NCBI GenBank assembly: GCA_965249215.1
Contig: CBDFLN010000002.1
Coordinates: 1,674,001 to 1,738,000, forward strand
Reading direction: 5' to 3'
DNA length: 64,000 bases
Origin: G963667675 sp965249215
GTDB lineage: Bacteria; Chloroflexota; Dehalococcoidia; Lucifugimonadales; UBA3495
Translations under genes and position numbers: made by a program
In this document: one piece after another, positions 52,813 through 62,127 of the stretch
How positions within the stretch are numbered: the stretch's first letter is position 1
Layout: the number at the start of each line of letters is the position of its first letter
The notes under the pieces: model-generated
What the model saw: the letters and a program-made list of their open reading frames with translations, nothing else
Databases searched by the model: none
What the model was told of the DNA's origin: nothing

Positions 52813-53952
52813 CTACTGTGCTTGGCCGCCGGTGAATCTGGGCATAATTTTGGTGGCGAAAGCTTCCAGGTTCTTCAGTGATCTAAGAAGCGGCATACCG
52901 GGGTGGGTAAACTCGACCAACAGGTAGTCGAGGTTGCACACCTCCCGCAATTCATGGACCTTCTCGGCCACGTTGTCCGGTGACCCGACCAGCAGGGTGC
53001 GGGGCTCCAGGAAGTCCCAGTCCAGCTTCACGCCTGGGTCCAGTTCCTCTCCGGGGTTGGTGAACACCTGCCTGCCCCGGAACGGGTCGTTGTAGACGAA
53101 AGACGACATAATTGCGGCCTCTGCCTCTTTGCGGGCCTGCTCCATAGAGGATGCAACGTAGGTGGAGCGCATCACCGCCTGGCCTTCTCCCAGGCTGAAC
53201 GGTCTCCCCTCGGCCTTGGACCTGAGCTCCGCGTACAGTTCCATTCTCTGCCGAATCCTGGCGGCCGGCGGCTGCCAGTAGCAAGCCTGGAGCCCCATTT
53301 CCGCGGCGGTCGCGACCGAGTTGTCGCTGGACACCGTCATCCACAGGGGAGGGTGGGGCTGTTGGTAGGGCCTGGGCGTCACCCTGAGCTTGGTCACCCG
53401 TTCTCCGTCTTGCCAGACCGGGTCTGACGGGATAGAGGGGTGTCGGAACTCGGTGTCTTTGGCGGGGAAATTGTAGTTGGGTCCCTCGTGGCAGAAATAG
53501 GGGTCAGCCCATATCTTCCGGACTATTTCCACGGTCTCTCGGAACAGCTCCCGGTTGTCGCTGTCCTTCCGGGGATCGGCGTTGGGGTGGAACTGGGGCC
53601 CCTCGTAGGGCCATATTCCCCTGCCGAAGCCGACTTCGATGCGGCCCCTGGTCATGTTGTCCAGGATGGCCAGGTCCTCGGCAAGCCGTATGGGGTGCCA
53701 CCAGGGAGCGATGTTGGCCATTTGGCCGATGCGTATTTTGGACGTCCGGGCTGCCAGGTCGGCCCCTAGCAGTATCGGGTTCGGCAGGTCGCCCACCCCG
53801 TAGGGGCCGAAGTGGTGCTCGCCGAGCCACATGGCCTCGAACCCCAGTTCTTCGGCTAGGACGGTCTGTTGCCGGAGGTTGTCCAGCATGTCTGCGGAGT
53901 TGGTGGACTCTCCGGAGGAGGCAGCGACAGTGGTGAAAGCCGCAAACTTCAA
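52813..53952 (-). CDS. Luciferase-like (LLM class) flavin monooxygenase
   Basis: 379 residues. It has FEAMWLGEHHFGPYG near residue 45, LGADLAARTSKIRIGQMANI and the long DNMTRGRIEVGFGRGIWPYE block, which place it with the alkanal/luciferase-type FMN monooxygenases rather than with the F420-like pair at 4376. The C-terminal ELREVCNLDYLLVEFTHPGM is also typical. It converges with the second amidohydrolase. Substrate unknown; related enzymes open rings or cleave C-S or C-C bonds. Confidence 0.9.
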   Translation of the reverse strand: MKFAAFTTVAASSGESTNSADMLDNLRQQTVLAEELGFEAMWLGEHHFGPYGVGDLPNPILLGADLAARTSKIRIGQMANIAPWWHPIRLAEDLAILDNMTRGRIEVGFGRGIWPYEGPQFHPNADPRKDSDNRELFRETVEIVRKIWADPYFCHEGPNYNFPAKDTEFRHPSIPSDPVWQDGERVTKLRVTPRPYQQPHPPLWMTVSSDNSVATAAEMGLQACYWQPPAARIRQRMELYAELRSKAEGRPFSLGEGQAVMRSTYVASSMEQARKEAEAAIMSSFVYNDPFRGRQVFTNPGEELDPGVKLDWDFLEPRTLLVGSPDNVAEKVHELREVCNLDYLLVEFTHPGMPLLRSLKNLEAFATKIMPRFTGGQAQ

Positions 53953-54079
53953 GATGGCACCTCCATTCTATCTGGACGCAGTCCTGGCCCCGCGGGGAGT
54001 CGGAGTATCACTCCGGGGCACAATTAGGGGCCGGTAATAGTCCTCAACGGGCGGTGGATGGCGCGCAATCAGGGCCCCT

Positions 54080-54381
54080 TCAGGGGTGGGTCTTTAGGAG
54101 GGCGGGACGGATTCTTGTATTCCAGTAATCGTCGTTGCGCGCTTCCCGTAACTCCTCAACCAACCGCGCCGTCTCCGTTCCTACATCCCGACTTAACTGG
54201 GGGGCGGAACGGTTACCGGCCAACCCGGTCACCGCTGTACGCAGTTTCATCACGTATTCCGCAACTTCGCAGGAGGCCCAGTCGGAAGCGGAGCGGGCCT
54301 GCAAGGCCTCGAGCTTCTCAAGCCAGTCCAGGCCTTTTTTGGCCTCTTCAACCCGTCACCCAGCGCATTGGTCGTAGTCAT
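54080..54381 (-). CDS. Small protein read through a -1 slippery site
   Basis: ATG at 54381 with AGGAGG seven bases before it. The zero frame reads MTTTNALGDGLKRPKKAWTG and soon stops. At A AAA AAG (54340-54334, phased exactly with the zero frame) a -1 shift continues GLDWLEKLEALQARSASDWA and VMKLRTAVTGLAGNRSAPQL to the TGA at 54080, about 100 residues in all. The product is helical and charged, without a recognised family. Either a dnaX-like programmed frameshift or one missing A. Confidence 0.55.
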
Positions 54382-54823
54382 ACGACATCCTCCTACATGC
54401 GCGACTTAATTGGCCTACCCCAGCGTCTTTGTACCACCTGGAATGCTAGTCCCGCAAGGGCCTGAGCCTGCCACATCTTGTGTATTAGTCGCAATGTCAA
54501 TTTCGCGGGTTATTGGGCCCCAGCCGAGACCTTCCCCCCAAAGGCTTCGTGACGCTGGTCCCCAGAGCGCCAGGGGACGGTCTCCGTATTCGACCAATGG
54601 ACCGACTACTGCTGCGGCGCTGCGACGGCGTTTGGCAAAGAAGCCACGTTGACAAAGTCCGGCAGTTTCAGCAGGCTACGGATGGCGCCCCAGCAGCCCA
54701 ATGCCGCCAGCATATGTTCTGACTGGCAGCGGTATAGTGGCGGTGCAACAGATTCATCAGATCCGGCCTTTTGACCGAGAAACCGGTGCGGTTAATGTGT
54801 TTGTTTTTGGAGAAACGCTCTTG
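54382..54823. other. Intergenic stretch without recognised features
   Basis: No convincing gene or palindrome is seen. It holds the divergent starts of the small frameshifted protein and the DUF3574 lipoprotein. Confidence 0.5.
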
Positions 54824-55237
54824 TTGAAGGTGTTTATTGCATGCCTGGCGGTAGCCGCATTTGCTGCCGTCGCCTGTTCCGGCGCCGAGGAGCCTCCCTG
54901 TCCTAGTGGGACCGAGCAGTGGGTAGAGTACCGGCTGTTCATGGGCCGGGGCGGCGAGGCCGGGGAGGTTGTGACCGACGCTGACTGGGAAGCCTTCCTT
55001 GCCGGCACGGTGACCCCTCGCTTTCCCGACGGCCTCACGGTCCTGGATGCCCGCGGGCAGTGGCGGGACCAGGGAGGGGTGCTCCAAACGGAACGGTCAA
55101 AGCTGCTGGTAATCCTCGCGCCGCCCGGCGACGACGGGGAGCGCCGCATCGACGAGATCTCGAAGGAATACATAAGCCGGTTTCAGCAGGAGTCAGTGTT
55201 GCAGGTCGTAGACGAGGCCTGCGTGTCGTTCTCCTGA
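54824..55237 (+). CDS. DUF3574 lipoprotein
   Basis: 137 residues from TTG at 54824 (another TTG at 54821; GGAG upstream). MKVFIACLAVAAFAAVACSG is a lipoprotein signal ending in a lipobox (AVAC). The rest matches DUF3574: WVEYRLFMGRGGEAGEVVTD, WEAFLAGTVTPRFPDGLTVL, then GQWRDQGGVLQTERSKLLVI. The family is periplasmic or surface-held in most bacteria; function unknown. It ends 12 bases before the symporter start and is probably its operon partner. Confidence 0.85.
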   Translation: MKVFIACLAVAAFAAVACSGAEEPPCPSGTEQWVEYRLFMGRGGEAGEVVTDADWEAFLAGTVTPRFPDGLTVLDARGQWRDQGGVLQTERSKLLVILAPPGDDGERRIDEISKEYISRFQQESVLQVVDEACVSFS

Positions 55238-55249
55238 AGATTAGCGTCA

Positions 55250-56788
55250 ATGGACGTCGAAACCAGCATCATCGCCGTCTTCGCGGCGTACTTCCTGGCG
55301 TTGATAGTCATCGCCGTATTCGGCGCGACCCGCATGCGGGAGATGTCGGACTATGTGCTAGCCGACAGGCGGATGAGCAGCTTCACTTAGGCGTTGAGCG
55401 CCAGCTCGTCCACCACCAGCGGTTGGACTATGCTGGTATTCCCGGCGCTGGCTTTCTCTGAAGGGACGGTTCACCTGTGGACTATGGTGAGTCTCGTCCT
55501 GGGCGGATGGTTCACCTGGAACGTACTGGGAAAGCGGTTGCGCCGCTACACCGCAGCGGAAGAATCACTTACGCTGCCGGACTTCTTTGAGAAACGTTTC
55601 GGGGACAGTACGGGGACCCTCCGGACCATCTCGGCGGTCCTGACGATATTCTTCATCATGTCCTACGTGAACTCCGGGCTGATCGGCGGGGCAAAGCTGC
55701 TGGAAACGATCTTCGGCTTGGAGCATAACCCGAGCGTCTTGACTACCTTGACGGCGGTCACGTCCTACACGTTCATCGGCGGCTTCATGGCCGTATCCCG
55801 GACAGACGTATTCCAGTCGATGGTTATGCTGGTGAGTTTTGTTGTCCTGCCACTAACCCTGATCGCATCTACCGACGGGCCGTTCAGTGGTATAGGGGCG
55901 TCTAGTGGCTTCTTTAATCCGTTCACCGACGCCGACGGGAAAACCATTACCGGAGTATTCGTACTTTCCACCGCCGGTTGGGGGCTGGGCGCATTCGGGT
56001 CTCAGCGGAAATTGCAACGCTTCATGGCGATTGAAAGTGAGGAGAAAATTGCCCGCAGCCGCAACATAGGTGTCACTTGGATTGTCCTGATATTCTCGTT
56101 CGGATTCATGCTTGGGCTGGTGGCCCGCCCCGCCCTGATGGAGATGGGGTTAATGGGAGAGCTGACCGGCGAGGAGGGCCTCTTCGACCCTGAGAGGGTG
56201 TACTTCGTGTCGTCAGAGGCGTTCTTTATTCCCGTCTTCACCGGACTGCTGCTCACCGGAGTGGTTGCGGCAATCATGAGCGCGGCGGACTCTCAACTGC
56301 TGCTGGGATCTGCCATCGCCACCGACAACTTGCCTCTGCTCAGGCGAATTGCGGGGCGGCTGGGGGAGACACGAACATTGGGGGCGTCGGGCAGGGTTTG
56401 GCTGAGGCGCATATTGCTCCTGGTCATCGGTGGCGTTGCGGGGGGGGGGGGAGCGGCGATCATTGCCCCCGACTTGGTCGCCAGCCTAGTAGCCTATGCT
56501 TGGGGGGGCATGGGGGCGGCATTCGGGCCGACCATCATCCTCGCTCTATACTGGCGCAGGTTCAACTTCTGGGGCGCAGTGGCCTCCACCCTGGCGGGCA
56601 CGGCCACTGTGAGCGTATGGCAGTTCAACTCGGGAGGCCCGTGGGATGTGTTCGACATGACGATAGCGGCCGCTCCCGGCTTCATCGCCGCAACCGCCGC
56701 CGCCATAGGCGTCACGTTGCTCACGTGTCCGCCGTCGGCCGAGGTCACAGAGCGGTTCGACCGGGTAAACGCACCATCATTTTTCTAA
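55250..56788 (+). pseudogene. Sodium:solute symporter with amber codon and G12 tract
   Basis: ATG at 55250 gives IIAVFAAYFLALIVIAVFGA, YVLADRRMSSFT, then TAG at 55388-55390 (codon 47), then ALSASSSTTSGWTMLVFPAL and the rest of a PutP-like (SSF family) transporter of 512 codons. The conserved block SSFT-x-ALSA shows that the stop sits inside the first conserved motif, so initiation after it would lose helix 1. Later parts (GGFMAVSRTDVFQSMVMLVS, AIMSAADSQLLLGSAIATDN) are intact. A run of twelve G lies at 56440-56451 in frame. Proline or another Na-coupled solute would be the substrate. Confidence 0.85.
56440..56451 (+). repeat. Homopolymer of twelve G inside the symporter frame
   Basis: Encodes the Gly-rich turn GVAGGGGAAIIAP. 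Length 12 keeps the frame; gain or loss of one G would stop translation. Such tracts slip readily in replication and are also error-prone in sequencing. Confidence 0.8.
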
Positions 56789-56804
56789 AACGAAGGCTTC
56801 CAGT

Positions 56805-57557
56805 CTATTGTGCGGTGTAGCCACCGTCTATGACCAACTCGCTGCCCGTCATGTAGGAGGACTCGTCGGAAGCCAGGAACAATACTCCGTATGCTATTTC
56901 ATCCGGATGGCCGGTCCTTCCCACTGGGTTGCGCTCCTCCACCTCCCGTTGCATCTCAGGGTTGGTCAGTCGCCCGGCGGTCATGGGCGTATCTACTGAG
57001 CCGGGATGGACGGAGTTGATGCGAATGCCTTGCTTGGCATACTGAATAGCGGCGGTCTTGGTGAAGAGATGGACTGCGGCTTTGGAGGCGTCATAGGCGG
57101 CGTTGCCTGGGTGGTATCCTACAAAGGCGGCGGACGAGGAGATGTTGACGATGGAGCCACCTCCGGCCTTTTTCATTACCGGAATCGCCGCTTTGGTGCC
57201 GAGAAACACGCCCTTGGCGTTGACGGCCATGACCAAGTCCCACAGGTCGGGGGTGATTTCTTCGAGAGCCGCGGTCTTGATTATCCCGGCGTTGTTTACC
57301 AAAACGTCCAGCTTCCCGAACCTGGTTACCGCCGTCTCCACTGCCCTCTGCCAGTCCGATTCCTTGGTCACGTCCAAGGTCACAAAGACGCACTCTCCGC
57401 CGGCCTGTTTGATTTCAGATTCTACCCGGCGGCCCTGGGGTTCCAGTAAGTCACCGATAACCACTTTGGCGCCTTCGCGGGCGAACATTCGGGCCTCGGC
57501 AGCCCCCATTCCCCTTGCTCCCCCGCTGATTAGGGCAACCTTGTTTTCCAGTCGCAT
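56805..57557 (-). CDS. Short-chain dehydrogenase/reductase, copy 1
   Basis: 250 residues; the ATG at 57557 has GGGAG upstream and aligns with the paralog below. NAD(P)-dependent oxidoreductase: cofactor motif SGGARGMGAAEARMFAREGA, LVNNAGIIKT, catalytic Ser in INISSSAAF, and YDASKAA (Tyr-x-x-x-Lys). The end SYMTGSELVIDGGYTAQ is typical of the FabG-like classical type. It converges with the symporter. Substrate unknown. Confidence 0.92.
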   Translation of the reverse strand: MRLENKVALISGGARGMGAAEARMFAREGAKVVIGDLLEPQGRRVESEIKQAGGECVFVTLDVTKESDWQRAVETAVTRFGKLDVLVNNAGIIKTAALEEITPDLWDLVMAVNAKGVFLGTKAAIPVMKKAGGGSIVNISSSAAFVGYHPGNAAYDASKAAVHLFTKTAAIQYAKQGIRINSVHPGSVDTPMTAGRLTNPEMQREVEERNPVGRTGHPDEIAYGVLFLASDESSYMTGSELVIDGGYTAQ

Positions 57558-57657
57558 GGCTCTACTCCCTTGCCGTCGATGGCCAGTGACAACTGCTGGC
57601 CGGGATTGGCGGCGTCCCAACCAGCGGGGCGGATAGGGGATGCCGGTAAGCGGCGGA

Positions 57658-58425
57658 CTACTGTGCGATTGCGCCGCCGTCGATAACCACCTCGCTGCCC
57701 GTCATATAGGAGGACTCGTCGGAGGCCAGGAACAGTACGGCATAGGCCACCTCATCCGGGTGTCCCGTCCTGCCCATTGGGATTACGGCTTCCGCGTGGC
57801 GCTGGAATTCCGGGTTGGTGATCCGGTACTGGCCCATGGGGGTATCGATGCCTCCAGGGAATATCGCGTTTGCCCGGATGCCTTCCCTGGCGTGCTGTAT
57901 GGCGGTGGCCCTGGTAAAGGCGCGCACCGCCCCCTTGGCAGCGGCGTAGGAATTAACGCTGGTGCCTATTAGAGCCGCCACCGACGACGTGTTGACAATG
58001 GAGCCTCCGCCGGCTCTGCGCAGTTCGGGAATTGCGTACTTGGTGCCCAGGAACACGCCCTTGGCGTTAACTTCCATCACCCGGTCCCACTGCTCTCCGG
58101 AAAGTTCCTCGATGGAGAACGGCCGGCCGTCGGGGTGGCGAGTACTGGGCATGGCGGCGTTGTTCACCAGGATGTCCAGCTTGCCGAACCTGGATACTGC
58201 GGCCTGCACGGCGCTTAGCCATTCCAGTTCCTGGGTCACGTCCAGGGGAACAAACAGGCATTGGCCGCCAGCCTCGTTGATTTCAGCTTCCACCTGCCGG
58301 CCCTCGGCTTCCAACACGTCGCCGATGACTACCCGAGCGCCCTCCCGGGCGAACATCCGGGCCTCGGCGGCTCCAATTCCCCTTGCTCCGCCGCTGATCA
58401 GAGCGACTTTGTTTCTGAGGCGCAT
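57658..58425 (-). CDS. Short-chain dehydrogenase/reductase, copy 2
   Basis: 255 residues. It starts MRLRNKVALISGGARGIGAA, nearly the same as copy 1, 100 bases upstream of it. Catalytic set: Ser in NTSSVAALIG, YAAAKGA. The NNAG motif reads NNAAMPS, a mild variant, and an insertion (RHPDGRPFSIEELSGEQWDR) follows it, so the substrate pocket differs. A tandem duplicate of copy 1, probably one transcript. Confidence 0.92.
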   Translation of the reverse strand: MRLRNKVALISGGARGIGAAEARMFAREGARVVIGDVLEAEGRQVEAEINEAGGQCLFVPLDVTQELEWLSAVQAAVSRFGKLDILVNNAAMPSTRHPDGRPFSIEELSGEQWDRVMEVNAKGVFLGTKYAIPELRRAGGGSIVNTSSVAALIGTSVNSYAAAKGAVRAFTRATAIQHAREGIRANAIFPGGIDTPMGQYRITNPEFQRHAEAVIPMGRTGHPDEVAYAVLFLASDESSYMTGSEVVIDGGAIAQ

Positions 58426-58888
58426 GGCCAGACTTCCACAATACAGGGTGTCGACGTTGGCGTGTCTGTGATTTTACCACACCTTCCGGAACGGACAGGC
58501 GAGCTCCAGTGGAATCAAATGCAGCTTCCAGATGACAGTCCAACAACCGGAAAACGGCGGCCTCACAGCCGCGACCATGCCGGTAATCTATGTTCTATGG
58601 CCTCTGGTATACTGCGGGAAATGATTTCCTCAATCCAAAGGTCCCTGAGAATCATACGGACGTCTCCGGGGCCATGGTACATCCGTGCGGGGCAGTTCCT
58701 ACGCAACATGATGGTGAAGGTCCGCCATGCGAGCCGCTGCTGCGGGCACCATGGGCAACCGGGGTGTTGAGTGGAGGCCCCGGGGGCTCCCGGTGGGAGC
58801 CATCGTCCAACTTAGATCCTTCGCTTCGATGGGGAGCGGGGTGGGCTACAGGCTAGGCGGTCAGAAAACAATTTGGAGGTGAAGACCC
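58426..58888. other. Intergenic stretch without recognised features
   Basis: A divergent promoter region for SDR copy 2 and the reductase at 58889. Open frames here have no ribosome site or family pattern. No palindrome of types A or B. Confidence 0.5.
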
Positions 58889-59896
58889 ATGGAATACCGG
58901 AAACTCGGACCCACGGACCTGACGGTGTCGGCGCTTGGCTTCGGTTGCTATGAATACGGAGAAAGGCATTACCACTGGGGAGAAGAGCACATCGATCGAA
59001 TGGCCAGCCTGGTAAACCGGGCCATTGACTTGGGAATCACCTGCTTTCATACCGCTCCTCATTACGGAGGGGGAGACTCGGAAATCATGTTGGGCAAGGC
59101 CCTGGGCGCGCGGCGTAAGGACGTGGTGGTGGTGACCATGTGCGGCTTGGGATGGCAGGACTCGCAACTTGACAGGCCGAGTCGCCGGGACGGTCGCAGG
59201 GAGTCTATCCTTCCTCTGGTGGACCAAAGCTTGCAGAGGTTGCAGACGGACTACATAGACGTGCTGCAGGTCCACGCGCCGGATATAAACGCGCCGTTCG
59301 ATGAGACGATGGGCGCCCTGGACACGGTGGTGCAGCAAGGGAAAGTTCGCTCTATCGGAGCGTCCAACTTCACCCTGGAGCAACTAGAAGAATGCGATGA
59401 GACCAGACGGGTCGAGGTGGTCCAGTACGATTACAACATATTGGACCGGCGGAGGACACTGGATATATTCCCCTACTGCGAAGAACGAGGCATTGGCATG
59501 ATGACGTGGGGGTCTATGGGTATGGGCCTGCTGTCGGGGGCCTTCGGTCCAGACACGAAGTTTGGGACGAACGACGGGCGAGACAGGGGCGGGAGCCCCG
59601 AATGGGACGGTGGGGTGCTGGCCCTGGACGTCCGAGAACGAAACGTCCGGGTCATCGATGATTTGAAACCCATCGCGGAGCGCCGGGGCAAGACAATGGC
59701 CCAGCTAGCGATAAGGTGGGTATTGGCCCACCCCGCGGTGAGCACAGCCCTGGTGGGCATATTGAACGCCCGGGAATTGGAAGAGGACGTGGGGTTCTTG
59801 GATTGGGCGCTGTCGGGGGAGGACATGCGGGAGATTGATGAAGTGTTGGAGAGGCACGGCGTCGATGCTTACCCCAACCAAGGCTTGAACCCGTAG
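58889..59896 (+). CDS. Aldo/keto reductase-fold protein with altered catalytic residues
   Basis: 335 residues, GGAGGTG before the ATG. It has the full fold and the family C-terminus (ALVGILNARELEEDVGFLDW). Two of the four catalytic positions differ from all relatives here. The motif FDTA reads FHTAPHYGGGDSE (Asp to His). VVVTKCG reads VVVTMCGLG (Lys to Met). Tyr and the His of VLQVHAPD remain. Normal hydride-transfer reduction is therefore doubtful; a binding or different catalytic role is possible. A weak hairpin (ACCGGA-TCCGGT, 59898-59918) follows. Confidence 0.88.
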   Translation: MEYRKLGPTDLTVSALGFGCYEYGERHYHWGEEHIDRMASLVNRAIDLGITCFHTAPHYGGGDSEIMLGKALGARRKDVVVVTMCGLGWQDSQLDRPSRRDGRRESILPLVDQSLQRLQTDYIDVLQVHAPDINAPFDETMGALDTVVQQGKVRSIGASNFTLEQLEECDETRRVEVVQYDYNILDRRRTLDIFPYCEERGIGMMTWGSMGMGLLSGAFGPDTKFGTNDGRDRGGSPEWDGGVLALDVRERNVRVIDDLKPIAERRGKTMAQLAIRWVLAHPAVSTALVGILNARELEEDVGFLDWALSGEDMREIDEVLERHGVDAYPNQGLNP

Positions 59897-60023
59897 AACC
59901 GGAATACGCGAGTCCGGTCGGCCATATAGGTTCCACGCCTAACTTGGTGCAGGATTGAGTCGCCAGTAGAGCGATTAGCCAACCTGTGGGGCATGGCGCT
60001 TGCGGGTCGGCCGGACTTGGCGG

Positions 60024-60785
60024 CTATCCGCTTCCGACGCGGCGCAGCCATTGCGCCACCACCGCGGCCAAAAGGGCCACTACCGCCACGCCGATGCTCA
60101 ATACCGGCCACGGCGACTCTCCCAGCGGTCCCCCGACCTGGGACAACCCCATTCCCGCAGCCAGCAGCACGCCGGTGATGAGCAAACTCGCTACGGTCAG
60201 TGCTCCCAGGACCAGACCCTCGTTCCTCACTACCAAGGCGCGTTCGCTGCCATCCAACCTCAGCTCAGCCAGCTTTGCTCCCAACCGTCTGAGGTCTCCC
60301 GCCCTTTGCAGTCCAATCAAGAGCAACAGCGATACCAACAGTAGGAACGCCGCCAAGAGTTGCGGGATCTCCGTTGTGAACATGGGGTATTTCCAGAACG
60401 ACAGCCAGTCCACCCGGTTGTAGGAAAGGGCCGCCGGCATCTGCGGCGCCAGGGCCAGGATACTCACGAGCCAGAACGAAGCCCAGTGCTTTTGCCGGGC
60501 CTGCAGAGCCCAATAAAGACCGATTGGCAATACAACAATCGCGCCTACTATCAAAGCGAACACCGTTGTACCCCAGTCTTCCCACTCCCGAATATCCAGG
60601 AGCCACTGCCAGCCCTTGTCCACGTCCACGGCAGCGCCGCCGGTCTGCCACATTACCCATCCCGCCATCCAAAAAAGATAGGCCAGCAGCACCGTCTCCA
60701 AAACCCAGAACGGCAACATAGCAGGCGGACGTATTCCAGGAACTCTATACCGGGGGGGCGTCTTGCTGTTCCAGAACCGGGCCAT
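60024..60785 (-). CDS. Six-helix membrane protein of a MoxR/DUF58 operon
   Basis: 253 residues with six probable membrane segments (about 25-46, 71-94, 99-119, 140-160, 189-211, 225-247) and a short charged loop after the fourth (RAGDLRRLGAKLAELRLDGS). No family recognised. It is the last gene of the operon, four bases after the DUF58 gene, where such operons often encode a membrane or transglutaminase-like partner. Confidence 0.75.
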   Translation of the reverse strand: MARFWNSKTPPRYRVPGIRPPAMLPFWVLETVLLAYLFWMAGWVMWQTGGAAVDVDKGWQWLLDIREWEDWGTTVFALIVGAIVVLPIGLYWALQARQKHWASFWLVSILALAPQMPAALSYNRVDWLSFWKYPMFTTEIPQLLAAFLLLVSLLLLIGLQRAGDLRRLGAKLAELRLDGSERALVVRNEGLVLGALTVASLLITGVLLAAGMGLSQVGGPLGESPWPVLSIGVAVVALLAAVVAQWLRRVGSG

Positions 60786-60789
60786 GGAC

Positions 60790-62127
60790 CTACGCTCCGG
60801 AGTAGAGGGCTTGCAACAGGGTAGTGGTAAAGTCCTGCTCCGCCGGGTCCCAGGCCACCACGGAGGCCCCGACGTCGCGAATCGGCTGGTACATCTGCCG
60901 GGCTTCCCACTGAATCAGGCCCTGCGTCCGTTCCGCTATACCGGTTTCCCCGCGCCTGACCCCTGCGGCCTCCATGTGCACCACCCTGACCGGGTTCAAG
61001 CTGCGGGACCGGGCTCTCAACGCCACCAGGCGTCTTATGCCTTCAATGAATCCCTGGACCGACGGGTCATTGCCGTCGCCGCGAGGGTAGTACACGTCGA
61101 GCCGGGTAATGGCAAACACCTCCGGCTGAAGTCGGTAGAGAAAGCTCTTGCAGCGTTCCACCGCTACCGATAGGTTTTGCCTTGCGGGCCCCGGCTGGAG
61201 AGTGGTCAACTGGTCGGTCAGGCGCTTGAACTGCTTGCGGCCCAAGTCCGGGGTCAGGATATCGTTGGGGGTGTTGTATATGTAAGCCCCAAGGGTATAT
61301 CCCTGGGAGAGGTAATACTGAGCTATGCTGCCGGCGGCCTCCACGGCATGGTCTATCAATGACGACAGAGTCGTACCCACTTCCATATACTCGGCCCCGT
61401 CGAGGAATATCCAGATGGCCTTTCTCCCTTCCTCCTCATACCGGTTCACCAAGAGCGGGTTTGCTCCGAAGGAGTTCTTAGCGCTGGCCTTCCAGTTGAC
61501 GATGCGCATTGGGTCTCCGGGGGAGTATGGACGCAAGTCCTTGAAATCCGTCGTGGATGAGCCGATAGACGCGACGTCGGTCCTTAGGTGACGGGTGTGG
61601 GCCCGTCCCCGGACCTCCTTCACCCGTCCCACCGCCTGGATACGCGGCACCACGGAAAAGTCCTGTTCCGTCCCAGCGTTGCCGTGGTCACGGTGCTGCA
61701 GCCCCAGCGGACCTTCTGCGTCCCAAAGGGTATCCCCTAAAGTAAAGAGCCCCCTCTTGGGACAAAGGAATTCGTAGGAAAGGTCAAAGGTTCTGGGGCC
61801 GGGCCACTTCCACACCGCCCTGAAGTTGTTCCCTTCGACTACTTCCATTTCTGCGGGCAACTCATCATGGATGAACAACGTTCCAATCCCCGACCTTACT
61901 CGCACCCTGCGCCGCACCTCAAGCCTGTCGCCTGCCCAACACACCAAGCGCGGCATCTCCCGCTCAACCTCGATTCCTCTTGGCGGAGCCAGGAGAGTTG
62001 CCAGCAGCACCAGCAGAAGTACGAATACCGCCCCCGCAAGGAGGATCGGGTTGCCGAAGACCAGGGCCAGCACCAGCAACAAGAACGACAGCGCCAGCCA
62101 ACGGGCCGGAAGGGCTGAAAGCATCAT
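60790..62127 (-). CDS. DUF58-domain protein
   Basis: 445 residues. Hydrophobic N-terminal hairpin (about residues 10-46), a beta-rich middle, then the DUF58 signature RPYSPGDPMRIVNWKASAKN near residue 205, and a von-Willebrand-A-like C-terminal region (AIWIFLDGAEYMEVGTTLSS). It pairs with MoxR-type AAA ATPases, probably in assembly or maturation of envelope or metal-dependent complexes. The start overlaps the end of the MoxR gene by four bases (ATGA). Confidence 0.9.
   Translation of the reverse strand: MMLSALPARWLALSFLLLVLALVFGNPILLAGAVFVLLLVLLATLLAPPRGIEVEREMPRLVCWAGDRLEVRRRVRVRSGIGTLFIHDELPAEMEVVEGNNFRAVWKWPGPRTFDLSYEFLCPKRGLFTLGDTLWDAEGPLGLQHRDHGNAGTEQDFSVVPRIQAVGRVKEVRGRAHTRHLRTDVASIGSSTTDFKDLRPYSPGDPMRIVNWKASAKNSFGANPLLVNRYEEEGRKAIWIFLDGAEYMEVGTTLSSLIDHAVEAAGSIAQYYLSQGYTLGAYIYNTPNDILTPDLGRKQFKRLTDQLTTLQPGPARQNLSVAVERCKSFLYRLQPEVFAITRLDVYYPRGDGNDPSVQGFIEGIRRLVALRARSRSLNPVRVVHMEAAGVRRGETGIAERTQGLIQWEARQMYQPIRDVGASVVAWDPAEQDFTTTLLQALYSGA

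Noticed and set aside
11339..56788. Recoding of TAG as a sense codon
   Set aside because: Two genes contain internal TAG, but TAG ends many intact genes here (uvrA, MFS units 1 and 2), so it is an ordinary stop.
58590..58856. Possible 88-residue protein before the altered reductase
   Set aside because: No ribosome site, and Pro/Gly/Trp-rich composition of a non-coding frame.
59898..59918. Strong terminator after the altered reductase
   Set aside because: Only a six-base stem with a nine-base loop and no U-run; noted with the gene instead.
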